From contig SVRU01000028.1 in NCBI GenBank assembly GCA_015064665.1, forward strand, positions 1 to 30,148: 30,148 nt of DNA. The letters run 5' to 3'. Below the pieces are notes generated by a model. It did no database searches. It saw only the letters and a program-made list of their open reading frames with translations, and was not told where the DNA came from. Origin of the DNA: Oscillospiraceae bacterium (GTDB lineage Bacteria; Bacillota_A; Clostridia; Oscillospirales; CAG-272). Numbering within the stretch: position 1 is the stretch's first letter; every line of letters begins with the position of its first letter. Both the position numbers and the translations under genes were made by a program. This document shows, in pieces, positions 24,795 through 30,148 of this stretch.

Positions 24795-25652
24795 ATGAAA
24801 ATCGGCATAGGCAACTATTATCTTAACAGATACGGCGCGGAGAACGGCGCGCGCATAATGGCGGAGCACGGATATGAATGCATCGACTTTAACCTTTCGG
24901 ATACCGAAACCGACTATTACAGCGCAAAGGAGGAATTCTTCTTCGTTGCCGTGAACAAGATTCGCGCAGCGCTTAACAAAAGCGGAATTACGGTAAATCA
25001 GATACACGGTCCGTGGCGTTTTCCGCCGAGAGATGCAACCGAAGACGACCGTGCCGAAAGATTCGGCAAGATGACCAAGGCGGCGGCAATAGCAAAATAC
25101 CTCGGCGCAAAATATATGATAGTTCACCCGCTGATGCCCTTCGGAATAGACGAAAACATAAATCCCGACGAGGTTTATGAGATAAACAAAAAATTCTTCA
25201 CGGCACTCTCGGACGTTGTCGGAAAGCTCGGAGTTACGGTATGTCTTGAAAATATGCCGTTCAAGAACTTTTCGCTCTCCTCTACAAGCGCAATCATCAC
25301 GCTTATCAAGGATATAAACAACCCTCATCTCAAGTTTTGCTTTGACACGGGTCACGCGAACCTAATAGGCGAGGACCCGAGAGAGTCGGTGCTGACAGCA
25401 GGCGGCGACTTACTCAAGACCGTTCACATCCACGACAACCTTTCCGACACCGATTCGCATCTTCCGCCATACGACGGAAATATCGATTGGGCGGAATTTA
25501 TGGAAGCGCTTTACGATATCGGTTACGTTGGTACGGTAAACCTTGAAACAGCTCCCCAAAAGATTTCGGGCTTTGATAAAATGACGGCAGAACAGATAAA
25601 AGACGCCGAGCTTAGTATAGCAAAGGTAGCCAAGCTATTGGCGGGAATTTAA
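24795..25652 (+). CDS. Sugar phosphate isomerase/epimerase-like TIM-barrel protein
   Basis: The 285-residue protein matches the xylose-isomerase-like/AP-endonuclease-2 family (PF01261). Metal-site residues are visible as E in VCLENMPF, D and H in KFCFDTGHANLIG, H in VHIHDNLSDTDSHLPPYDG and the late E in GTVNLETAP. Members isomerise or epimerise ketoses and inosose intermediates, and some cleave 3-keto-glycosides. I set the start at the ATG at 24795 with GGGAG 7 bases upstream. An open extension back to 24720 runs across the promoter. It is a single-gene unit that converges with a Gfo/Idh/MocA gene. The substrate is unknown. Confidence 0.9.
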   Translation: MKIGIGNYYLNRYGAENGARIMAEHGYECIDFNLSDTETDYYSAKEEFFFVAVNKIRAALNKSGITVNQIHGPWRFPPRDATEDDRAERFGKMTKAAAIAKYLGAKYMIVHPLMPFGIDENINPDEVYEINKKFFTALSDVVGKLGVTVCLENMPFKNFSLSSTSAIITLIKDINNPHLKFCFDTGHANLIGEDPRESVLTAGGDLLKTVHIHDNLSDTDSHLPPYDGNIDWAEFMEALYDIGYVGTVNLETAPQKISGFDKMTAEQIKDAELSIAKVAKLLAGI

Positions 25653-25700
25653 GCCGTTTCACATAAAAAAGCATTTTACCCCTGTAGCGTGTAACGTTTT

Positions 25701-25766
25701 AAAATAAAAAAGGCAGAAGTCGGGTACGTATTCTAAGTGAACACGTATTTGCTTCTGCCATTTTTA
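25701..25766. terminator. Bidirectional terminator between isomerase and oxidoreductase genes
   Basis: GGCAGAAG (25712-25719) pairs with CTTCTGCC (25752-25759), with an inner TACGT (25725-25729) and ACGTA (25743-25747) stem and a further TTC/GAA. An AAAATAAAAAA run lies on the left and ATTTTTATTT on the right, so each strand ends in a U-run. It separates two convergent genes. Confidence 0.88.
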
Positions 25767-25767
25767 T

Positions 25768-27015
25768 TTACTTTTCAAGCTCCTTCATATAGAGCTCCAT
25801 CTGCTTTTCGGTTGGCTTGTAATCGGGATTTGAGCAGCAAGGCAAGGTAGGCGCTTCACCGCCGTCACCGAAGAAGGGGGTGAGGAAATCCTCCTCGTAA
25901 AGCTTTCTGTCCTCCTCTTTTCTGAAATCGGGAATATCGTAGGGCTTTCCTCCCTCGAGAACCGAGCGATGACCGAGAATAGCCACCGAAGACATTACGG
26001 TTGCAGAGTGAAGATCAAACGGATGCGGCGGCTGCTTACCTGCCAAAACGCATTCTATAAAGAGTCTTCCCATAACGAAATCCGCACCGCCGTGCTCGGA
26101 TTTTTTGATAAATTCCTCGTCCTTATCGTTCCAAAGAGGCTTGTAAAGCTTCTCACAGTCCGCACCTTCGGGAATATCCCACTCATTATAGCGGAGCATA
26201 ACGCGGCCGTCCATTCCTCGCAGGTTTTCAACCTGCCCCTTAGTACCGCAGAAACGATAGGAGTTGTGATGCGCGCCGTACTGCGCCCAGCCCGTCACGC
26301 GAAAAACGGAGCCGTCGTCGTTGAGCGTTGAAATGCTGGCGGTCTTATCCGCGTTGTGTGTTGCCGTAGGAATCTCTTCCTTCGTCGGCACGTACATCGG
26401 AAACGCCGTTACCTTTTTAGGCGTTGCGCCGGTGATATGCATTACGGGACCGAGAGAATGCGTAATATAATAGGTAGCGGGGAGATAATGTCTCCAGTGC
26501 TCCGGATAAAATCTGTATCTTTTCGTGAAATAAGTATCCCAATCGCTGACGGGATGATTGTATTCGCCCTCGGCATACATAATCTTACCGAGCGTGCCGC
26601 CGTCAACTATTTTTTTCATTTCGCGGTTAAAGAGCATATGCGGATAGTTTTCCGCAAGCATATAGATGCTCTTGCTCTTTTCAAAAGCGCGCGCAAGCCT
26701 GACTCCCTCGCCCATCGTTGCATTTGCAATGCATTCGCTTAGCACGTGCAAATTCTTCTCAAAGCACTTGATCGCATAGGGGGCGTGCTGATAAAAATTG
26801 TTTGCAAGAATTACCGCGTCCATAGGATGATTGATAAACTCGTCAAAATTCTCGTACGCCGTAACGCTTTCGTCAAGGCGCTTGAGAGCCGCCTCAAGTC
26901 TTCCCTTATGGCTATCGCAGATTGCAACGACCTCAACCGTATCCATATACATCATAGAAGATGCGAGAGTCATTCCTCTTCCCGCGCCGAATATACCAAG
27001 TCTTACTTTTTTCAT
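25768..27015 (-). CDS. Atypical Gfo/Idh/MocA-family protein lacking the EKP motif
   Basis: The 415-residue protein starts with a Rossmann motif (VRLGIFGAGRGMTLASSMMY) and VVAICDSHKGRLE, which place it in Gfo/Idh/MocA. The EKP triplet is replaced by S93-E-C-I (HVLSECIANATM). Later come ENYPHMLFNREMKK (122-135) and YYITHSLGPVMHITG (182-196), the latter recalling the YPTHGLGP stretch of NAD-dependent GH109 glycosidases. Family members without EKP may use bound NAD for hydrolysis through a transient 3-keto sugar. I set the ATG at 27015, with AGAGGA 8 bases upstream; an open extension upstream to 27075 is lysine-rich and overlaps the promoter. It is downstream of the DeoR gene on the same strand, with its own promoter. 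Confidence 0.85.
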   Translation of the reverse strand: MKKVRLGIFGAGRGMTLASSMMYMDTVEVVAICDSHKGRLEAALKRLDESVTAYENFDEFINHPMDAVILANNFYQHAPYAIKCFEKNLHVLSECIANATMGEGVRLARAFEKSKSIYMLAENYPHMLFNREMKKIVDGGTLGKIMYAEGEYNHPVSDWDTYFTKRYRFYPEHWRHYLPATYYITHSLGPVMHITGATPKKVTAFPMYVPTKEEIPTATHNADKTASISTLNDDGSVFRVTGWAQYGAHHNSYRFCGTKGQVENLRGMDGRVMLRYNEWDIPEGADCEKLYKPLWNDKDEEFIKKSEHGGADFVMGRLFIECVLAGKQPPHPFDLHSATVMSSVAILGHRSVLEGGKPYDIPDFRKEEDRKLYEEDFLTPFFGDGGEAPTLPCCSNPDYKPTEKQMELYMKELEK

Positions 27016-27047
27016 ATTAACCGTCCTCTTTTCTAAGTTCAAATATA

Positions 27048-27075
27048 ATTCTACCACTTTTTTCTTTTTTTTCAA
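27048..27075 (-). promoter_or_regulatory. Promoter of the atypical Gfo/Idh/MocA gene
   Basis: On the minus strand TTGAAA (27070-27075), 16 bp, TAGAAT (27048-27053). The spacer is A-rich. The palindrome ATGTAA-TAT-TTACAT abuts and overlaps the upstream edge of the -35. Confidence 0.5.
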
Positions 27076-27089
27076 TGTAATATTTACAT
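27075..27089. promoter_or_regulatory. Palindrome ATGTAA-N3-TTACAT (candidate operator)
   Basis: This is a perfect 6-bp inverted repeat with a TAT centre, immediately upstream of the -35 of the Gfo/Idh/MocA gene. The same half-site recurs at 27096 and 27115 (see the neighbouring repeat). Confidence 0.5.
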
Positions 27090-27095
27090 CAAAAT

Positions 27096-27120
27096 ATGTA
27101 AAAAGGTTGGTTTTTTACAT
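27096..27120. repeat. Inverted repeat ATGTAAAAA / TTTTTACAT after the DeoR gene
   Basis: ATGTAAAAA (27096-27104) and TTTTTACAT (27112-27120) form a 9-bp perfect inverted repeat with a 7-base centre, 3 bases after the DeoR stop. As RNA on the minus strand it is an all-AU-rich hairpin with a short U-run, so a weak terminator of the regulator gene is possible. As DNA it repeats the ATGTAA half-site, so an operator is equally possible. Confidence 0.45.
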
Positions 27121-27123
27121 TTT

Positions 27124-27939
27124 TTACTTAATTTTTGCGCCATCAGCTTTTTGAGAGCTTTTTTCCGCGGACATGATTTTTATCGGTATATCCGCCGTTT
27201 CAGGATAGCTTCTGTCGGGATGCGCCTCGCTTATAACCATATCGGGCGAGATCCTGCGCGAATAACTGACTATTGAAGAGGCGAAAAATTTCGAGGAGTC
27301 CATCAACACGTATTTTCTCTCCGACCTCTCAAGCACAAGCTCGTTTAGCCGCGCAGTGTGGAAATCGGTCGTTGTAAAGCCGTCCTCGGTCGAATAGGCG
27401 TCCGCGCCGAGAAAGCATTTTTTAAAATGAAGCGTTTTCAAAGTATCCTCTGCCGTATATCCGTAAAAATCCTTTCGCAAATCACGGAATTTGCCGCCAA
27501 TCAAGGTTATGTCGTGGCGCTTTAACAAATTGAGGTTAACCAGTGAATTCGTAAAAATTTTCACACCGTAAAGCTGCTTTTTGTCAAGAGCCTCGGCAAG
27601 CTTTGCGGCAAATCTTGCAAGCGTCGTGCCCGAATCGAGATAAATCACGTCCTCGCTTTCCACAAGCGAGAGCGCGAGCGTCGAAATAGTCAGCTTTGCC
27701 TCAACGTGACGGTTTTCGGTATGCTCGTAATAATAGTCGCTGTCCGCTCCGCTCTCCGAGGCAAGACGTATTCCGCCGTAGCTGCGAATGTAATTTCCCG
27801 TCGCTTCAAGTCGTTTAAAGGTTCGGCGCACCGTCGACTCCGAGGAGTCGGTAACGCGGATGGCATCGTTTATGCTGATTGATTTATGTATCTTAAGATG
27901 ATTGATAATTTGCTGCTCGTTGATTTCCGTGCTTTTCAT
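27124..27939 (-). CDS. DeoR-family transcriptional regulator
   Basis: The 271-residue protein has an N-terminal winged helix (INEQQIINHLKIHKSISIND, then SSESTVRRTFKRLEATGNYI with the recognition helix). A C-terminal sugar-phosphate-sensing domain of the NagB/ribose-isomerase-like fold follows (VIYLDSGTTLARFAAKL at about 95-111, LIGGKFRDLRKDFYGYTAE, FLGADAYSTEDGFTTTDF, YVLMDSSKF). DeoR regulators usually repress sugar operons and release DNA on binding a phosphorylated sugar. It is divergent from the amidohydrolase-TPI-yjbQ operon. Its own promoter -35 lies inside a TTGACAG palindrome, which suggests autoregulation together with control of the divergent operon. GAGG precedes the ATG. The ligand is unknown. 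Confidence 0.93.
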   Translation of the reverse strand: MKSTEINEQQIINHLKIHKSISINDAIRVTDSSESTVRRTFKRLEATGNYIRSYGGIRLASESGADSDYYYEHTENRHVEAKLTISTLALSLVESEDVIYLDSGTTLARFAAKLAEALDKKQLYGVKIFTNSLVNLNLLKRHDITLIGGKFRDLRKDFYGYTAEDTLKTLHFKKCFLGADAYSTEDGFTTTDFHTARLNELVLERSERKYVLMDSSKFFASSIVSYSRRISPDMVISEAHPDRSYPETADIPIKIMSAEKSSQKADGAKIK

Positions 27940-27960
27940 TTCTACCTCGTTTTTTATTTT

Positions 27961-27989
27961 ATTATAACGTGTTTGACAGCATCTGTCAA
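27961..27989 (-). promoter_or_regulatory. Promoter of the DeoR-family gene
   Basis: On the minus strand a perfect TTGACA (27984-27989), 17 bp and a perfect TATAAT (27961-27966). Such a strong promoter on a regulator gene normally implies tight autorepression. Confidence 0.85.
27973..27989. promoter_or_regulatory. Palindrome TTGACAG-CAT-CTGTCAA, likely DeoR operator
   Basis: A perfect 7-bp inverted repeat with a 3-bp centre covers the -35 and the first part of the spacer of the DeoR promoter. The same half-site occurs as a direct repeat at 28037-28049 over the divergent promoter, and a related TGAC/GTCA imperfect palindrome lies at 27998-28012. Confidence 0.65.
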
Positions 27990-28036
27990 TATAAAAATGA
28001 CGGAAACGGTCAAAACAATCAATTTAGAAGCATAAA

Positions 28037-28049
28037 TTGACAGTTGACA
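28037..28049 (+). promoter_or_regulatory. Direct repeat TTGACAG-TTGACA over the divergent promoter
   Basis: Two consecutive TTGACA words occur; the second (28044-28049) serves as -35 of the amidohydrolase-operon promoter and the first repeats the half-site of the DeoR-promoter palindrome. A regulator bound here would block RNA polymerase. Confidence 0.5.
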
Positions 28050-28072
28050 AGCCGTGCACGGAGTTTTATTAT
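28044..28072 (+). promoter_or_regulatory. Promoter of the amidohydrolase-TPI-yjbQ operon
   Basis: TTGACA (28044-28049), 17 bp, TATTAT (28067-28072). Transcription would start near 28079, about 36 bases before the ATG at 28115, with the ribosome-binding site TAGGAGG between them. Confidence 0.8.
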
Positions 28073-28114
28073 ATAAAATGTAAGACAATATTTTAAACTT
28101 AGGAGGAAATAAAT

Positions 28115-29143
28115 ATGGTAAGAGATTTTGAATACACGGCGTACGACCGTGAATTTTTCAAAAAACACCTTGACAGTTTTTTGCCCGACAAGATCTTTGA
28201 TGCGCACGTACACATCTCGACCGACAAAATGCAGAGAAGCTACGGCGTTAAAACCGCAGGCTCGACCTGGGTCAGCTATCTCAGCACCGAGCTTGACGTA
28301 AAAAAATTCCTTTCGGTTAACGCAGATCTGTTCCCCGGCAGAAAAACCGAGGCTTTGATTTTCGGCTTCTGCCGCACCGAGATTGATGAAACGAACAAAT
28401 TCGTTATAGAGTCAAACAAGGACTATAATTTTCCTATGCTTTACCGCTCGGATTACGCGGAGGATCCCGAGCTGATGGAGGCGCACGTGAAGGAGGGCGG
28501 ATTTATCGGACTTAAGCCCTATCTTTCCAACTGCCCGTCCTACATTCCGCCGAAGGAAGTGAGAATTTTTGACTTTCTGACGCCCGCACAGCTTGAGATA
28601 GCTAACAGAAACGGTTGGATAGTAATGCTCCACATTCCGCGCGACAAGCGTCTTGGCGACCCCGTGAATATCGCTCAGATAATGGAGATAGAGGAAAAAT
28701 ATCCTAACGTAAAGCTTATCGTGGCACACGTCGGACGCGCCTACACCGATGCGGATTTCGGAGATGCCTTTGAAATTCTCAAAAACACGAAAAATATGAT
28801 GTTCGACTTTACGGCAAACCTCTTTACCCCCGCCATCACCGAGGGTATAAAAACGGTGGGCACCCACCGCTTTATGTACGGCACCGATCTCCCTATCGCG
28901 TGGATGAGAATGTACCGCATAGTAGAAAACGGAGATTATTTCAACGTCGTTCCTAAGGGATATTGCGGCGACCTTACCGGTGTGCCTCATATGAGAGAGG
29001 AAGACAGTGATAAAATTTCGCTTATGGTTTACGAGCAGCTTCTTGCATTCAAGCGCAGTGCTGCAGAGCTTCGTCTCAGCGACGGTGACGTTGAAAGAAT
29101 AATGTACGGCAATGCAAGAGCGCTTTGCGACAGTATGAAATAA
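28115..29143 (+). CDS. Amidohydrolase-family protein, first gene of DeoR-controlled operon
   Basis: The 342-residue protein has the amidohydrolase-2 metal motifs: H31 and H33 in IFDAHVHIS, His in WIVMLHIPRDKRL, His in LIVAHVGRAYTDADFGDAF and Asp in FMYGTDLPIAW. It is longer than the other three amidohydrolases of the window and has an N-terminal helix (YDREFFKKHLDSFLPDKI) before the first strand, as in uronate-isomerase-like or COG2159 members. A strong TAGGAGG precedes the ATG. It is followed after 19 bases by a triose-phosphate-isomerase homologue and then YjbQ. With a DeoR regulator opposite, a phosphorylated sugar or sugar-acid pathway is likely; the precise reaction is unknown. Confidence 0.9.
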   Translation: MVRDFEYTAYDREFFKKHLDSFLPDKIFDAHVHISTDKMQRSYGVKTAGSTWVSYLSTELDVKKFLSVNADLFPGRKTEALIFGFCRTEIDETNKFVIESNKDYNFPMLYRSDYAEDPELMEAHVKEGGFIGLKPYLSNCPSYIPPKEVRIFDFLTPAQLEIANRNGWIVMLHIPRDKRLGDPVNIAQIMEIEEKYPNVKLIVAHVGRAYTDADFGDAFEILKNTKNMMFDFTANLFTPAITEGIKTVGTHRFMYGTDLPIAWMRMYRIVENGDYFNVVPKGYCGDLTGVPHMREEDSDKISLMVYEQLLAFKRSAAELRLSDGDVERIMYGNARALCDSMK

Positions 29144-29162
29144 GGAAGGAAGAGTTGAATTC

Positions 29163-29867
29163 ATGAAACCGCAAATCAGAACACCTTATTTCGAGGTTGG
29201 AGTTAAAAACTACATTTACGGAGATACCGTGCTGGAATACGCGCTTGCGGCAGACAAGGCAGCAGAAAAATACGATATTGACGTTCTCTTTATCGCGCCC
29301 GCCGTTGAAATCAGACGTATATGCGAAAACACCAAGCACCTAATCGTGCTTGCACCCTATATGGATACCATATATCCCGGTCGCGGCATGGCAGACGTTT
29401 TGCCCGAGGGTCTGAAGGCGGCAGGCGCTAAGGGCGTTGTCGTCAACCACTGTGAAAAGCCGATGTCGGTTCCTCAGATAAAGAAGACGATAGACAGAGC
29501 GCGCGAGCTTGATTTTCTCGTCTTTGCATGCGCCGACACGATTGCCGAGGCAAAGGCAATAGCCGAGCTTCACCCCGACATCATCAATCCCGAACCCAGC
29601 GAGCTTATCGGAGGCTCGGAGGCAAGCGACATGGGTTACGTTATGGAATCGGTCAAAGCGATAAAGTCTATTTACCCCGATATACTCGTCGAGCAGGCTG
29701 CCGGTATTACCAGCGGTGAGCAGGTATACGACTTTATTATGGCAGGCTCGGATGCGGCAGGCGCGGCATCCGGCATAATCAAGGCAAAAGACCCGCTCGC
29801 AATGATTGACGAAATGATAGGTGCGGTCCGCCGCGCCAAAGACGATTTGGAAAAGGCAGGTAAATAA
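29163..29867 (+). CDS. Archaeal-type triose-phosphate isomerase homologue
   Basis: The 234-residue protein is shorter than bacterial TPI (about 250) and resembles the archaeal type. K15 in EVGVKNYIYG is the usual catalytic lysine, H96 in GVVVNHCEKPM the catalytic histidine and E144 in PDIINPEPSELIG the catalytic base. GITSGEQVYDFIMAGSDAAG forms the phosphate-binding end. The Asn two residues before the lysine (NxK in TPI) is Gly13 here. The enzyme may therefore isomerise a substrate other than glyceraldehyde 3-phosphate, for example a tetrose phosphate. It lies between an amidohydrolase gene (19 bases) and yjbQ (1 base), so it belongs to a dedicated operon and is unlikely to be the housekeeping TPI. 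Confidence 0.85.
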   Translation: MKPQIRTPYFEVGVKNYIYGDTVLEYALAADKAAEKYDIDVLFIAPAVEIRRICENTKHLIVLAPYMDTIYPGRGMADVLPEGLKAAGAKGVVVNHCEKPMSVPQIKKTIDRARELDFLVFACADTIAEAKAIAELHPDIINPEPSELIGGSEASDMGYVMESVKAIKSIYPDILVEQAAGITSGEQVYDFIMAGSDAAGAASGIIKAKDPLAMIDEMIGAVRRAKDDLEKAGK

Positions 29868-29868
29868 A

Positions 29869-30148
29869 ATGGTATTTGCAAAAACCGTACAGCTTCAATC
29901 CGACGACCGCAAGGCTACCTTCCACAACGTAACCGAGGAAGTAAAAACAGCCGTTTTGGAAAGCGGCATCAAAATGGGTATTATCAACGTTTCCACACCG
30001 CACACAACCTGCTCGGTCTGTACACAGGAGCTGGCTTTTGACTGCTGTGTTACCGGACTTGAAACGCTTCAGCAGGACTTCGTTGAGGCGCTTCAGAAAA
30101 TCATGCCCGACTGCGTAAGAGAGGGAATATATCTTCATCCCGGTCCTA
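29869..30148 (+). CDS. yjbQ: YjbQ/UPF0047-family protein, 3' end cut by window
   Basis: The visible 93 residues start MVFAKTVQLQSDDRKATFHN and include IINVSTPHTTCSVCTQE near residue 40 and YLHPGP at the window edge. The PHTTC block and the HP late in the domain are hallmarks of UPF0047 (PF01894). E. coli YjbQ has a weak thiamine-phosphate synthase activity, but the family's true role is unsettled. The full family length is about 130-140 residues, so about 45 residues are missing. The ATG follows the TPI-like stop by a single base, implying coupled translation. Confidence 0.9.
   Translation, partial: MVFAKTVQLQSDDRKATFHNVTEEVKTAVLESGIKMGIINVSTPHTTCSVCTQELAFDCCVTGLETLQQDFVEALQKIMPDCVREGIYLHPGP

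Noticed and set aside
27998..28012. Possible catabolite-response (cre) site TGACGGAAACGGTCA
   Set aside because: It lacks the central CG of the usual cre consensus, and two of seven pairs are mismatched. It fits better as a relative of the TTGACAG boxes around it, so I did not call it a cre.
1..30148. tRNA, rRNA, CRISPR, insertion-sequence or phage features
   Set aside because: Intergenic gaps are all below about 260 bases and are explained by promoters, operators and terminators. I saw no clover-leaf sequence, spaced direct repeats, transposase or integrase motif.

Overview
The window looks like part of a chromosome from an anaerobic, saccharolytic Firmicute, probably a gut or rumen member of the Clostridia. 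This rests on strong GGAGG-type ribosome-binding sites, sigma-A-type promoters (TTGACA/TATAAT), a base composition that looks to be in the mid-40s % GC, ferredoxin-dependent oxidoreductases and a high density of intracellular glycoside hydrolases. The exact taxon cannot be read from the sequence. I see no rRNA, tRNA, CRISPR array, transposase or phage gene. Genes are densely packed and no stretch above 300 bases lacks one.

Region 1 (1-7.9 kb) is a carbohydrate locus built around an AraC-type regulator. A WbsX/GH99-like glycosidase (cut by the window edge) is transcribed leftward. The araC gene and then two tandem metal-dependent amidohydrolases, a Gfo/Idh/MocA dehydrogenase and a 913-residue GH2 enzyme run rightward to a bidirectional terminator. 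The promoters of the WbsX gene and of the amidohydrolase operon carry the same AATGGCAA box exactly 29 bp upstream of the -35, which suggests one regulon.

Region 2 (7.9-18.5 kb) is one leftward nine-gene operon behind a near-consensus promoter. Its order is sodium:solute symporter, phenylacetate-CoA ligase family enzyme, indolepyruvate:ferredoxin oxidoreductase (iorA, iorB), tandem-ACT protein, amidohydrolase, aminotransferase, pyruvate kinase and glycerate 2-kinase. It reads as an uptake and fermentation module for amino or 2-oxo acids, with an attached glycerate-to-pyruvate arm.

Region 3 (18.6-24.7 kb) is a leftward operon of a PsiE-family membrane protein, a 1050-residue putative glycosidase of unrecognised family and a GH95 alpha-L-fucosidase-type enzyme, ending in a strong terminator.

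Region 4 (24.7-30.1 kb) holds a sugar isomerase/epimerase with a palindromic operator inside its promoter and, converging on it, an atypical Gfo/Idh/MocA protein that lacks the EKP motif. A DeoR-family regulator follows, and divergent from it lies an operon of amidohydrolase, archaeal-type triose-phosphate-isomerase homologue and YjbQ-family protein (cut by the window end). Repeated TTGACAG boxes sit between the DeoR gene and that operon. The overall theme is sugar or glycan catabolism with several small regulons. The amidohydrolases and Gfo/Idh/MocA enzymes probably handle lactone, keto-sugar or similar intermediates, but no substrate can be assigned from sequence alone.
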